The notes below the pieces were generated by a model. It was not told the DNA's origin, did not search any database, and was given only the letters and a program-made list of their open reading frames with translations. A stretch of 64,000 nt of DNA from VRUE01 sp036276735. Lineage in GTDB: Bacteria; Actinomycetota; Thermoleophilia; Solirubrobacterales; 70-9. Below, piece after piece: positions 16,216 through 24,477 of this stretch; positions within the stretch are counted from its first letter, which is position 1, and every line of letters begins with the position of its first letter. The position numbers and the translations under genes were made by a program. The stretch spans positions 1-64,000 of the forward strand of contig DASUOH010000037.1 of the NCBI GenBank assembly GCA_036276735.1. The letters are read 5' to 3'.

Positions 16216-17808
16216 TCATACCGGCATCACCCCGTGCCGTTTCGCCGGCTTCTCGACGTGCTTGTCGCGCGCCATCCGCAGAGCCTTGACGATCGTCGGC
16301 CGGGTCTCGCGCGGGTCGATGATGTCGTCGATCACGGCGTTGCCGGCGGCGATGTAGGGGTCGATCTGCTGGCGGACCGCGTTCAGCATCGCCTCACGGG
16401 TTCCCTCCGGGTCCTCGGAGGCCTCGATCGCCGAGCGGCCGATGATGTTCACCGCGCCCTCGGCGCCCATCACCGAGATCTCGGCGCCCGGCCAGGCGAC
16501 GATCAGGTCGGGCTCGTAGGCCTTGCCGCACATCACGTAGTAGCCGGCGCCGTAGGCCTTGCGGACGACGACGGTCACCTTCGGCACGGTGGCGCGGCTG
16601 ACCGCGTAGAGCATCTTGGCGCCGTGGCGGATGATCCCGGCGTGCTCGACCTTGGCGCCGACCATGAAGCCGGGCACGTCTTGGAGGAAGACGAGCGGGA
16701 TGTTGAAGGCGTCGCAGAGGTTGATGAAGCGGGCGGCCTTGTCGGCTGAGTCGTTGTCGAGGATGCCGGCCAGCTGCTTGGGCTGATTGGCGACGATCCC
16801 GGCCGGCTGACCGCCGAAGCGGGCGAAGCAGGTGATCAGGTTCTTTGCGAACTTCGGCTTGAGGTCGAACCACTCGCCGTCGTCGACTATCTCGGCGATC
16901 ACCTCGTACATGTCGTAGGGCTGGCGCGAGGACTCCGGGACAATCTCGAGCAGCCGCTCCGAGGTGCGGTCCTCGGGGTCGGAGGTCGGGACGAGCGGTG
17001 GCTTGTGCTCGCAGTTGGCCGGGAAGTAGGAGAGGTAGCGCCTGACCGCTTCGATGCACTCCTCGTCGTCGGAGACCTCGAGGTCCCCCACGCCGGACTT
17101 GCGGCAGTGGACCTTGGCGCCGCCCAGCTCCTCCATGGAGATGTCCTCGCCGGTGACGGCTTTGGTCAGGTGCGGCCCGGCCAGAGCCATCGCCCCCTGG
17201 CCGGAGACCATCGGCACGAAGTCCGAGAGCGCCGGGATGTAGGCGGTACCCGCCGCGCAGGGGCCCATCATCGCCGCGACCATCGGGACGACGCCCGACA
17301 TTTCGACCTCCTCGCGGAAGAGGTGGCCGGAGCCGGCGAAGAGCGAGCCCGACGCCTCCTGGATGCGGGCGCCGGCCGAGTCGAGCAGCCAGATGAACGG
17401 CATTCGCTTGGAGAGCGACATCTCACGCAGCCGGGTCACCTTCAGCTCGCCGGTCATCCCCATCGAGCCGGCCATCACGGTGAAGTCGTAGGCGGCGATA
17501 CAGGTCGGGCGGCCGTCGACGTCGCCCCAGCCGGTGACAACTCCATCGGCAGGCGCCTCCACCCCGTCCATCGCTCGCTGCGCGAAGTGCGGCCGGCCGT
17601 GGATGCCCATCTCGACGAAGGTGCCCTCGTCGACCAGCAGGTCGATCCGCTCGCGCGCGGTCAGCTTGCCGCGCTCGTGCTGCTTGGCGATCTTCTCCTC
17701 GCCGCCGCCCAGCTTCGCTTTCTCGCGGCGCTCGTGCAGTTGCTCGGTCAGGTCGCCGAGCGGCGCGGTCCCCGGCAGAAGGTTCTTCTCGTGCTCCTCG
17801 GTCGCCAC
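16216..17808 (-). CDS. acyl-CoA carboxylase, carboxyltransferase (beta) subunit
   Basis: About 530 residues, the usual length for propionyl-, methylcrotonyl- or geranyl-CoA carboxylase beta subunits. It transfers CO2 from carboxybiotin to an acyl-CoA. Visible features are HERGKLTARERIDLLVDEG near the N-terminus, the crotonase-fold halves with DSAGARIQE and GPCAAGTAY, and KAYGAGYYVMCG with ISVMGAEGAVNII. I prefer GTG 17808 (one-base overlap with the hydratase stop, GGAAGGGA upstream) over ATG 17823. No biotin carboxylase subunit is nearby, so the partner must be encoded elsewhere. The substrate is not settled. Confidence 0.88.
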   Translation of the reverse strand: MATEEHEKNLLPGTAPLGDLTEQLHERREKAKLGGGEEKIAKQHERGKLTARERIDLLVDEGTFVEMGIHGRPHFAQRAMDGVEAPADGVVTGWGDVDGRPTCIAAYDFTVMAGSMGMTGELKVTRLREMSLSKRMPFIWLLDSAGARIQEASGSLFAGSGHLFREEVEMSGVVPMVAAMMGPCAAGTAYIPALSDFVPMVSGQGAMALAGPHLTKAVTGEDISMEELGGAKVHCRKSGVGDLEVSDDEECIEAVRRYLSYFPANCEHKPPLVPTSDPEDRTSERLLEIVPESSRQPYDMYEVIAEIVDDGEWFDLKPKFAKNLITCFARFGGQPAGIVANQPKQLAGILDNDSADKAARFINLCDAFNIPLVFLQDVPGFMVGAKVEHAGIIRHGAKMLYAVSRATVPKVTVVVRKAYGAGYYVMCGKAYEPDLIVAWPGAEISVMGAEGAVNIIGRSAIEASEDPEGTREAMLNAVRQQIDPYIAAGNAVIDDIIDPRETRPTIVKALRMARDKHVEKPAKRHGVMPV

Positions 17809-18596
17809 TACCGTCCCTTCCATTCGGGCTCGCGCTTCTCGAAGAAGGCGCTGACCCCCTCGACGATGTCCTCAGTCGAAAAGGTGAGCGAGAGCTGGGA
17901 GCGCAGGTAGTCGAGCGCGTCGTCGACCGCCATGTCCTGCTGCCGGTACATCGCGTCGTGGCCGAGCCGCATCAGCACCGGGCTCTTCGAGGCGAGCTTG
18001 CCGGCCCAGTCCGTAACGGCGGCGTCGAACCCCCCGGCCGGAACCACCTTGTTCGCGAGCCCGAACTCGACCGCCTGCTCGGCGCTCAGCCGCTCGCCCA
18101 GCAGCATCATCTCGTTGACCTTCTTGCGCGGGACGTTGCGGTAGATGATCGCCATGATCATGTAGGGGAAGGCCCCGACGTTGATCTCCGGCGTGCCGAA
18201 GGTCGCCCCCTCCCTGGCGATGACCAGATCGCAGGAGAGCGCCAGCCCCATGCCGCCGGCCAGCACGTGGCCGTTGGCGGCGCAGAGCGACGGCTTGCCG
18301 AGCCGCGGCATCAGCCGGAAGAACTCCAGGAAGAGGTCTGAGCCAAAGTGTTTGGCGACCAGCGGAGCGTCGGCCGCGAAGCCGCCGAGGTCGGCCCCGG
18401 CGCAGAAGACCTTGTCTCCGGCGCCGGTGAGGACGACGGCGCGGGCCTCCTCGTCGTCGCGGGCCCGCTTCATCGCCTCGACCAACTCGACGAGCATCTG
18501 GCCAGAGAGCATGTTGCGCTTCTCCGGATTGTTCAAGGTCACCGTGGCGACGCCGGCGGCAACCTCGTAGGTGACGAGCTTCTCTCCCTGGCTCAC
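17808..18596 (-). CDS. enoyl-CoA hydratase/isomerase (crotonase family)
   Basis: A 262-residue crotonase-family protein. The oxyanion-hole segments CAGADLGGF (about 67-75) and ANGHVLAGGMGLALSCDL (about 109-126) are complete, and the C-terminal FFEKREPEWKGR is typical of enoyl-CoA hydratases. GTG 18596 is preceded by TATGGT at eight bases, so it looks leaderless. It is the first gene of the minus-strand catabolic operon and is divergent from an acyl-CoA dehydrogenase. Such proteins hydrate 2-enoyl-CoA in beta-oxidation or amino-acid breakdown. Confidence 0.88.
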   Translation of the reverse strand: MSQGEKLVTYEVAAGVATVTLNNPEKRNMLSGQMLVELVEAMKRARDDEEARAVVLTGAGDKVFCAGADLGGFAADAPLVAKHFGSDLFLEFFRLMPRLGKPSLCAANGHVLAGGMGLALSCDLVIAREGATFGTPEINVGAFPYMIMAIIYRNVPRKKVNEMMLLGERLSAEQAVEFGLANKVVPAGGFDAAVTDWAGKLASKSPVLMRLGHDAMYRQQDMAVDDALDYLRSQLSLTFSTEDIVEGVSAFFEKREPEWKGR

Positions 18597-18695
18597 GAGA
18601 CCGCACCATAGCCGACTTCATCGAAAGTAGGAAGTGCTACTGTCTACTCGCATAGCGGCTGTCGGCCGCGCCCAACCGCGACGGAGGAGAGACCG

Positions 18696-19913
18696 ATGGC
18701 CACGGCGACGACGAACGGCTCGAAAGTCATCAAGCCCGACCACGAGGCGGGTCGCAAGCACTTCATCTTCAGCCAGGAGCACGAAGACCTGCGCGAGTCG
18801 ATGCAGGCCTGGGTCAAGGCGGAGCTATGGCCGCACCGCAACGAATGGGAGGACACCTATTGGCCGACCGAGGCGATGAAGCGGGCGGGCGAGCTTGGCT
18901 TCCTCGGCCTCTGCTTCCCGGAGGAGTACGGCGGCCAGGGCGGCGACTACTACTACTCGCTGGTCCGGGCCGAGTGCATGAGCTACTCCGGCTCCGGCGG
19001 CACCAACATGGGATTCGCCGTCCAGAGCGACATGGTGCTCCCCCCCATCCACCTGCTCGGCAGCGAGGAGCAGAAGCAGCGCTACCTCACCCCCGGGATC
19101 AAGGGCGAGAAGGTCGGCTGCCTCGGCATCACCGAGCCGGGCGCCGGCTCCGACGTCGCCGGCATCCGCACCACCGCGATCCGCGACGGCGACGAATACG
19201 TGATCAACGGCTCCAAGACCTTCATCACCAACGGCCCGCGCGCCGACTTCATCGTCCTCGTCGCCAAGACGGACCCCGAGGCGCGTCACGAGGGCATCAC
19301 CCTCTTCGTCGTCGACCTCCGCGACGAGAACGGCGAGACCGTGCCGGGCTTCAGCGTCTCCGCTGAGCTGGAGAAGATGGGGATGCACGCCTCCGACACC
19401 GGCGAGCTGGCCTTCGAAGACGTCCGCGTCCCGGCCGACGCCGTGCTCGGCGAGGTCGGCAAAGGCTTCTACCACATCGCCTGGGAGCTACAGGGCGAGC
19501 GCCTGGTCGCCGCCGCCGGCTCTCACGCCGGCTGCGAGCGGATGATCGAGAAGACCCTCGAGTACGCCAAGGAGCGGGAAGCGTTCGGCCGCCCGATCGG
19601 CAAGTTCCAGGCGATCCGCCACAAGTTCGCCGAGATGGCGACCAAGACCGAGGCGGCGAAGCAGTTCACCTACGCGACCGCCTGGCGTTACGCCAACGGC
19701 GAGTACCCGGTGCGTGAGATCACGATGGCCAAGCTCTTCGCCTCGCGGGTTGGCTGCGAGGTCGCCGACGAGTGCATCCAGATCCTCGGTGGCTACGGCT
19801 ACATGAAGGAGTACGAGATCGAGCGCGCCTACCGCGACGTGCGCCTCAACCGGATCGGGGCCGGCACCGACGAGGTGATGCTCGACGTGATCGGCCGGTC
19901 CTACGGGCTGTAG
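18696..19913 (+). CDS. acyl-CoA dehydrogenase, isovaleryl/long-branched type
   Basis: A 405-residue FAD-dependent acyl-CoA dehydrogenase. It has LGITEPGAGSDVAGI, FITNG, FGRPIGKFQAIRHKFAEM and ILGGYGYMKEYEIERAYRD in the expected order. The glutamate usually found in the YEGT loop is replaced (RIGAGTDEVM), but helix G has GERLV, where the isovaleryl-CoA dehydrogenase branch keeps its catalytic Glu, so a branched substrate is plausible. A strong GGAGGAGAG precedes the ATG. It is divergent from the enoyl-CoA hydratase gene. Confidence 0.9.
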   Translation: MATATTNGSKVIKPDHEAGRKHFIFSQEHEDLRESMQAWVKAELWPHRNEWEDTYWPTEAMKRAGELGFLGLCFPEEYGGQGGDYYYSLVRAECMSYSGSGGTNMGFAVQSDMVLPPIHLLGSEEQKQRYLTPGIKGEKVGCLGITEPGAGSDVAGIRTTAIRDGDEYVINGSKTFITNGPRADFIVLVAKTDPEARHEGITLFVVDLRDENGETVPGFSVSAELEKMGMHASDTGELAFEDVRVPADAVLGEVGKGFYHIAWELQGERLVAAAGSHAGCERMIEKTLEYAKEREAFGRPIGKFQAIRHKFAEMATKTEAAKQFTYATAWRYANGEYPVREITMAKLFASRVGCEVADECIQILGGYGYMKEYEIERAYRDVRLNRIGAGTDEVMLDVIGRSYGL

Positions 19914-19926
19914 GCCGGGAGCGACC

Positions 19927-20379
19927 ATGTCGCACGTCGAGCACGTCCGCTCCTACTACGAGGCGCTCAACACGGGCGACGCGGAGGCGGTCGCGGCCCA
20001 CTTCACCGACGACGCGGTTCACTACTACACGCGGCTGGGACCGCACGAGGGCGCCGCGGCGATCGGCGGCTACGCGGCGCTGGGTGTGGAGACGATCGAC
20101 GCCCAGTGGCACATCGAGAACGCAATCGAGCAGGGCGACCAAGTCGTGATCGAGTGGACGATGACCTGGCGCGCGCCCGACTCAGGCGAGAAGCGCCTCG
20201 ACCGCGGCACCGAGTGGTTCCAGATGCGCGACGGCAAGATCGCCGAGGTCCGCGCCTACCACCACGGCGGCAAGAAGAACCCGCAAGGCGACCTGCTCGG
20301 CTTCGACCACAAGGGCCGCGGCTACACGATGCTCGAGGACTGGAGGGCGCCGGCGAGGGTCGGCGATAACGCGGCGTGA
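19927..20379 (+). CDS. SnoaL/NTF2-like protein
   Basis: A 150-residue cone-fold protein of the NTF2/SnoaL type (RSYYEALNTGDAEAVAAHFT, then TEWFQMRDGKIAEVRAYHH). Such proteins may be small enzymes or binding proteins; no specific activity is visible. It starts 13 bases after the acyl-CoA dehydrogenase stop and is probably in the same transcript, so it may act on the same acyl or steroid-like substrate. It converges on a coiled-coil mini-gene with three bases between the stops. Confidence 0.75.
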   Translation: MSHVEHVRSYYEALNTGDAEAVAAHFTDDAVHYYTRLGPHEGAAAIGGYAALGVETIDAQWHIENAIEQGDQVVIEWTMTWRAPDSGEKRLDRGTEWFQMRDGKIAEVRAYHHGGKKNPQGDLLGFDHKGRGYTMLEDWRAPARVGDNAA

Positions 20380-20382
20380 CCC

Positions 20383-20583
20383 TCAGCTATTCGTCACGAC
20401 TATGGCGACGATGACTGCGAGCTGCGTGACCATCGTGGCACCCCAGAGTTGGAACATCAGCTGGCGAAGGTCACGGATATCGCCCTCGATCCGATCGAGC
20501 CTTCTGTCGATCCCGTCGAAGCGCCTGTCGATGGCGTCGAATCTGTCGCTGAGCCGCTCGTCAGTCCACATCGTTCGCTCCAT
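20383..20583 (-). CDS. small coiled-coil protein with C-terminal membrane anchor (copy B)
   Basis: A 66-residue paralogue of the proteins at 675-953 and 30547-30774. It begins MERTMWTDERLSDRFDAIDR, continues with IDRR-type heptads (FDAIDRR, FDGIDRR, LDRIEGD) and ends in a hydrophobic helix (about 45-64). ATG 20583 or the internal ATG at 20571 could be used. Its upstream region shares spaced sequence blocks with copy C, at almost the same distance from the start. Function is unknown. Confidence 0.7.
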   Translation of the reverse strand: MERTMWTDERLSDRFDAIDRRFDGIDRRLDRIEGDIRDLRQLMFQLWGATMVTQLAVIVAIVVTNS

Positions 20584-20615
20584 GCCCGCCACGCTAAAGG
20601 AGGCGGTGTAACACG

Positions 20616-20647
20616 TGGTGCGTTGTCTGCAAAAAGAGCGTAACGGC
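20616..20647 (-). promoter_or_regulatory. conserved upstream box of coiled-coil copy B
   Basis: On the minus strand, GCCGTT and CGCACCA lie at the two ends of a 32-base block that stops 33 bases before the start codon. The same blocks, spacing and position occur upstream of copy C (30806-30837). The box also covers the gap before the divergent acyl-CoA dehydrogenase gene. Confidence 0.45.
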
Positions 20648-20655
20648 TTCGCAAG

Positions 20656-21834
20656 ATGACTGTGATCAAGGACACGGGGGCGCGAGCGGTGCTGCCCCCC
20701 TTCGACGAGGAGCACGAGGAGCTGCGCGAGACGGTCGGCCGCTTCGTCGCCAAGGAGATCGCGCCGCACGTCGACGACTGGGAGGCCGCCCGTGAGTTCC
20801 CGCGCGAGCTGTACGGGCGCTGCGCCGAGCTCGGCTTCCTCGGCCTCAAGTTCCCCGAGGATTACGGCGGCCAGGGAGGCACCCACCTGCACGACGCGGT
20901 CTGGGTCGAGGAGCTGGCGCGCCAGGGTGGCTCGGGCGGCGTCGCCGCGGGCCTCAACGCCCATACCTCGATCGCGATGCCGCCGATCTTCAACTTCGGC
21001 AGCGAGGAGCAAAAGCAGCGCTGGCTGGTACCGGGGATTGCCGGCGAGAAGATCGGCGCGCTCGGCATCACCGAGCCGGGCGCCGGCTCCGACGTGGCCG
21101 GTATCTCCACCTTCGCCCGCAAGGTCGACGGCGGCTACGTCGTCAACGGCGCCAAGACCTTCATCACCAACGGCGTCCGCGCCGACTTCCTCGTCTGCGC
21201 CTGCAAGACGACGCAGGAGGGGGGTCACGGCGGCATCTCCTTCCTCGTCCTGGAGCGCGAGATGCCCGGCTACGAGGTGGCGCGGAAGCTGGAGAAGATG
21301 GGCTGGCACTCCTCCGATACCGGTGAGCTGGCCTTCACCGACGTCGAGGTCCCGGCCGAGAACCTGCTCGGCTCCGAGAACGAGGGCTTCAAGCTGATCA
21401 TGTTCAACTTCGCCTGGGAGCGACTCTTAATGGCGATAGGCGCGGTCGGCGCGATGCAACGCCTAATCGAGCTCTCCGTCTCCTATGCCCTCGAGCGCGA
21501 AGCCTTCGGCCGGCCGATCGGCAAGTTCCAGGCGATCCGCCACCAGGTGGCGGAGATGGCGACCAAGGCCGAAGCGGCCCGCGCCCTCACCTACAACGCC
21601 CTGCGTCTCTTCCACGAGGGCCACGACTGCATCAAGGACGTGACGATGGCCAAGCTGGTGACCCAGCGCGCCGTCCTCGAGATTGCCGACCAGACCCTCC
21701 AGATCCACGGCGGCTATGGCTACATGCGCGAGTACGGCATCGAGCGCGCCGTCCGCGACGCCCGCCTCGGCCCGATCGGCGGCGGCACCGACGAGGTCAT
21801 GAAGGAGATCCTGGGCAAGCTGATGGGGCTGTAA
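20656..21834 (+). CDS. acyl-CoA dehydrogenase (target of element integration)
   Basis: A 392-residue acyl-CoA dehydrogenase with GITEPGAGSDVAGI, FITNG, FGRPIGKFQAIRHQVAEM and IHGGYGYMREYGIERAVRD. As in the upstream paralogue the usual YEGT glutamate is absent (GPIGGGTDEVM), while the helix-G FAWERLL keeps a Glu at the isovaleryl-CoA dehydrogenase position. Its last codons lie in the left attachment repeat of an integrative element; the 37 bp 3' end is duplicated at 24592-24628, so the reading frame was preserved on insertion. The integrase ORF overlaps its 3' end antisense by 115 bases. Confidence 0.9.
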   Translation: MTVIKDTGARAVLPPFDEEHEELRETVGRFVAKEIAPHVDDWEAAREFPRELYGRCAELGFLGLKFPEDYGGQGGTHLHDAVWVEELARQGGSGGVAAGLNAHTSIAMPPIFNFGSEEQKQRWLVPGIAGEKIGALGITEPGAGSDVAGISTFARKVDGGYVVNGAKTFITNGVRADFLVCACKTTQEGGHGGISFLVLEREMPGYEVARKLEKMGWHSSDTGELAFTDVEVPAENLLGSENEGFKLIMFNFAWERLLMAIGAVGAMQRLIELSVSYALEREAFGRPIGKFQAIRHQVAEMATKAEAARALTYNALRLFHEGHDCIKDVTMAKLVTQRAVLEIADQTLQIHGGYGYMREYGIERAVRDARLGPIGGGTDEVMKEILGKLMGL

Positions 21835-22997
21835 GGATTTCCAGGGGTTTCGCAAGGTTTTTGCGGCGCCCCTGAGGCAGGCGGACACGATTCGGACACA
21901 TCGCGCCGCGCCTGCTCGATCCGATCCTCGGCAAGCACGCGCTCGGCGATGTCGAACTCATCGAAGACGTGGGCGTAAACGTCGAGCGTCATCGTTGGCG
22001 AGTGCCCAGCCTGGCGGGCAACGTCGACAACGCTGCGCCCTTCGTGGATCAGCAGCGAGACGAAGCTGTGGCGCAGGTCGTAGGGACGAGCGCCCTTCAG
22101 GCCGACAGCGCGACACGCCGGCCCCCAAGCGTCCCGATGCCAGGTCTGCCAGGCAGGGTCGTTCCAGATGCCGCCTGAACCGTTCGGGAACAGGAGAGCG
22201 TCCTCATCGGCTTGATCGAGCGAGCGCCGCCAATCGGCCAGATCGTCGGCAAGCGGCGTGAGCAGTCGCACGGTCCGCGACTGTCCCGTCTTGGTCGTCT
22301 TCACGCCGCCCTGGCCGTCCGCAGCCTTCTCGACTAGCAGTGTCCGCTCGCGCACATCGCTCCAGCGCAGCACAAGCGCCTCCTGCGGCCGAAGTCCGGC
22401 GTAAGCGAGCAGGCCGATCAGCGCAGCGTCCCGAGCGCCGTGCTTGCGCCTCCTGGCTACGACAGCGCGCAGCTGCTCGACGGTCAACGGCGACAACGGC
22501 CGAACCTCTCGCTGACGACGGACCTTCGGCTTCTGCACCGCCTTGGCCGGGTTGTGACCGATCCGCCGCCACTCGACCGCCCGACGCAGGAGGCCCTGGA
22601 GAAGCGCGAGAGCCCGGTAGATCGTCGGCCTCCCCACTCCATCGGCTTCCAGTTCTGCACGGAAGCGCTCGACAACTTCCGGCGTGATCGCGCTGAGCCG
22701 CATCGAGCCGAGCCGTGGCAGCACGTGCCGATCCCACAGACCCGCGTAGCTGCGGAGAGTTCGCGCCGCGAGATTCGGCGCGGCGTAGAGCGTCCACCAC
22801 TCCTGCGCGAAGTCAGCAAGGGTCTGCCGCCCACCGCTGAGCAGGTCCAGGTCACCAGTTCGCTTCCGCCTGACGACCTCGGCATCGAAGGCGTCGGCGT
22901 CCCGCTTCCGTCCCACCACTTTCGAGCGAGCCCGCCCCTGCTCGTCCCGCCAGCGCACCCGCCAGACGGCCACCCTTCCGCTCGACTCGCTCAACAC
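21720..22997 (-). CDS. int: tyrosine recombinase (integrase) of the 2.8 kb element
   Basis: A 425-residue tyrosine recombinase. An N-terminal arm-binding region (WRVRWRDEQGRARSK), a core-binding SAM-like domain (about 60-150) and the catalytic domain (170-350) are present. Catalytic residues are Arg203 (GLRPQEAL), Arg309 in YDLRHSF (Tyr replaces the usual His of HxxR), His332 (AGHSP) and Tyr341 (YAHVF). Start is GTG 22997. The frame runs through the left attachment repeat into the host gene, so the last 25 residues (after Met400) are encoded by acyl-CoA dehydrogenase DNA read antisense. It sits at the element's left end, pointing at the att site. Confidence 0.92.
   Translation of the reverse strand: MLSESSGRVAVWRVRWRDEQGRARSKVVGRKRDADAFDAEVVRRKRTGDLDLLSGGRQTLADFAQEWWTLYAAPNLAARTLRSYAGLWDRHVLPRLGSMRLSAITPEVVERFRAELEADGVGRPTIYRALALLQGLLRRAVEWRRIGHNPAKAVQKPKVRRQREVRPLSPLTVEQLRAVVARRRKHGARDAALIGLLAYAGLRPQEALVLRWSDVRERTLLVEKAADGQGGVKTTKTGQSRTVRLLTPLADDLADWRRSLDQADEDALLFPNGSGGIWNDPAWQTWHRDAWGPACRAVGLKGARPYDLRHSFVSLLIHEGRSVVDVARQAGHSPTMTLDVYAHVFDEFDIAERVLAEDRIEQARRDVSESCPPASGAPQKPCETPGNPYSPISLPRISFMTSSVPPPIGPRRASRTARSMPYSRM
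21797..21833 (+). repeat. attL: left attachment repeat
   Basis: This 37 bp repeat is 35/37 identical to 24592-24628. It forms the last codons of the acyl-CoA dehydrogenase and part of the integrase frame on the other strand. The two differences are at 21813 and 21830. Confidence 0.85.
21881..21903 (+). repeat. arm-type repeat, left end of the element
   Basis: The 23-base block contains CGGACAC twice in direct order and is 21/23 identical to 24455-24477. Its position inside each end of the element suggests integrase arm-binding sites. Confidence 0.6.
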
Positions 22998-23049
22998 TCA
23001 TCGACCGACTCTCCTAGCCTTCCGCGCTTTCATCGAGCAGAACCACGGA

Positions 23050-23067
23050 CTAGATACATATATCTAG
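23050..23067. promoter_or_regulatory. AT-rich palindrome between integrase and XRE remnant
   Basis: The arms CTAGATA and TATCTAG surround CATA. It lies in the divergent gap between the integrase and the XRE-like gene, the expected place for an operator of the element's own regulator. Confidence 0.5.
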
Positions 23068-23117
23068 CATCAGTCAAAGCGCTTCTCGTCGGGCCGCTAT
23101 CTGAGAATGTCCCGTTC

Positions 23118-23290
23118 ATGCGGCACTCATAGCGGCCCCAGCCGGCCCTAGGAAAGGCGATCCGCCGTCTCCGGCAAAAGCGCGGGCTCACGCAGGTCGC
23201 ACTCGGCGAAAAGGCCGGCATCACCGGTCGCTCCCTCTCCCTGATCGAGCGCGGCCATGCCAATCCGACCTGGGCCACCGTCCGGACCCT
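23118..23290 (+). pseudogene. broken XRE/Cro-type regulator
   Basis: After ATG-CGG-CAC-TCA an in-frame TAG stops the frame. The same frame then reads a clear XRE helix-turn-helix (LGKAIRRLRQKRGLTQVALG, then EKAGITGRSLSLIERGHANP). After TWATVRTL the family pattern is lost. No alternative ATG, GTG or TTG lies between the stop and the domain. It is therefore most likely a decayed element regulator, unless an unusual start is used. Its natural operator could be the palindrome at 23050-23067. Confidence 0.65.
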
Positions 23291-23458
23291 TGGAATCCGG
23301 AGGAACCGATGGCGGCGTCACGTGAATAGTTACGGCAAATTCGGTGTAGAGCTTCCGCCAGAGTCGTTCCGCCTCATTTCCCGTCGCTGGCACCCGCCAA
23401 GGCTAAAGAAAAATTCCGTCCGACGGACTGGTAATCTTTACCCTCGAAGGTACGGATT
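23291..23458. other. gap before the toxin-antitoxin operon
   Basis: The stretch has no convincing gene. It becomes AT-richer towards the end and contains the short palindrome CCGTCCGACGG near 23416-23426, about 35 bases before the antitoxin ATG, which could serve autoregulation. Confidence 0.4.
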
Positions 23459-24055
23459 ATGGCTATCAAATCGACGTCCCCCCTCTTGACCAGGAATGAG
23501 ATCGCTGAGATCAGCGGCGTGTCGATCAATGCTGTGAACAAGGCGCTTGAGCAGCGGGTAGCAAAAGCGCGGCGGCAAAGGGGTCGGACGTTGCTGGCGG
23601 CTGACGAGGCAGCAGCCTTGGTGCTGCTCTCGGAACTGCCGATCAGTTTGTCGATCAAGTTCAAGCGCGAGGTGCGGAACTGGATCGTCAAGCGGAATCC
23701 AGCCAAGGCGGAGGAGTTTGAGCTTTCCCGCGCTCTGCGGGTTGCGATGACTGAGAATGCTGCTGATGTGGCCAAGCGGGCGATTGACTACGTGCGCCTA
23801 CGCGAGAAGTACGTTGAGGTCGATCCAGCCAAGAAGGGCGGCGCGCCCGTGATCCGAGGGACGCGAGTGCCGGTGCGAACCCTGGCTCAGCTTGTCGAGG
23901 GCGGGGAGAGCCCCAAGGCGCTCAAGGAGGACTACCCGCACATTCCTGAGGAGGCATACGACGTTGCTGTGCTGTGGGCGAAGGGCAATCCACGCCGGGG
24001 CCGGCCACCCGGGCAGCGTCGGACGCGATCGGCGGGTCGCGCCGCAACGGCGTGA
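23459..24055 (+). CDS. DUF433 antitoxin with N-terminal HTH
   Basis: A 198-residue protein. The N-terminus has a DNA-binding-like LLTRNEIAEISGVSINAVNK segment. A DUF433 domain follows at about 115-175 (GGAPVIRGTRVPVRTLAQLV, EDYPHIPEEAYDVAVLWA). DUF433 proteins are antitoxin partners of PIN-like DUF5615 proteins (VapB45-like). The stop overlaps the GTG start of the DUF5615 gene by four bases, the expected coupling. The basic C-terminal tail (RRGRPPGQRRTRSAGR) may contact nucleic acid. It is cargo of the integrative element. Confidence 0.85.
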   Translation: MAIKSTSPLLTRNEIAEISGVSINAVNKALEQRVAKARRQRGRTLLAADEAAALVLLSELPISLSIKFKREVRNWIVKRNPAKAEEFELSRALRVAMTENAADVAKRAIDYVRLREKYVEVDPAKKGGAPVIRGTRVPVRTLAQLVEGGESPKALKEDYPHIPEEAYDVAVLWAKGNPRRGRPPGQRRTRSAGRAATA

Positions 24056-24450
24056 AGCTCTGGATCGACGAGTGCCTGTCGCCGACCCTCGTAGAGCGAG
24101 CCAACCGTCGCGGCTATTGGGCGACCTGTAATCGCGACCGCGACCTGCTCGGCGTTCGCGATCAGATCCTTCACAAGATTGTCATCGACGAAGAGGCCAC
24201 CTTCGTCACCAATGACGAAGCGGACTTCGTTGCCCTATACCGGCAGGTCGATCTGCACACGGGCCTCCTGATCTTGCCTCAAGCCAATACGCGCGAGGCG
24301 CTATGGCCTCTGCTCGATGCGGCGCTCGACTACATCGAGCTGCTGGCGGAGGCTGCGGGCGAGACAGCCGCACAGTGGATGCTCAACAAGCAGGTCGAAA
24401 TCGACCCGAGTGGCAAAGCTACGCATGGCGATCTACCCAACGCTGACTAG
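24052..24450 (+). CDS. DUF5615 PIN-like toxin
   Basis: A 132-residue PIN-like protein starting at GTG 24052 with VKLWIDECLSPTLVERANRR. The acidic residues expected for a metal-dependent nuclease are visible (DEC near 6-8, DRDLLGVRD, TNDEADF), followed by LLILPQANTREALW. It overlaps the DUF433 antitoxin gene. DUF5615 proteins are the toxin half of such pairs and probably cleave RNA. A longer in-frame reading from 23974 lies inside the antitoxin gene and is rejected. Confidence 0.85.
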   Translation: MKLWIDECLSPTLVERANRRGYWATCNRDRDLLGVRDQILHKIVIDEEATFVTNDEADFVALYRQVDLHTGLLILPQANTREALWPLLDAALDYIELLAEAAGETAAQWMLNKQVEIDPSGKATHGDLPNAD

Positions 24451-24454
24451 TGAT

Positions 24455-24477
24455 GCGGACACAATCCGGACACATCG
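24455..24477 (+). repeat. arm-type repeat, right end of the element
   Basis: A 21/23 match in direct orientation to 21881-21903, again with two CGGACAC motifs. It begins five bases after the toxin stop codon. Confidence 0.6.
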
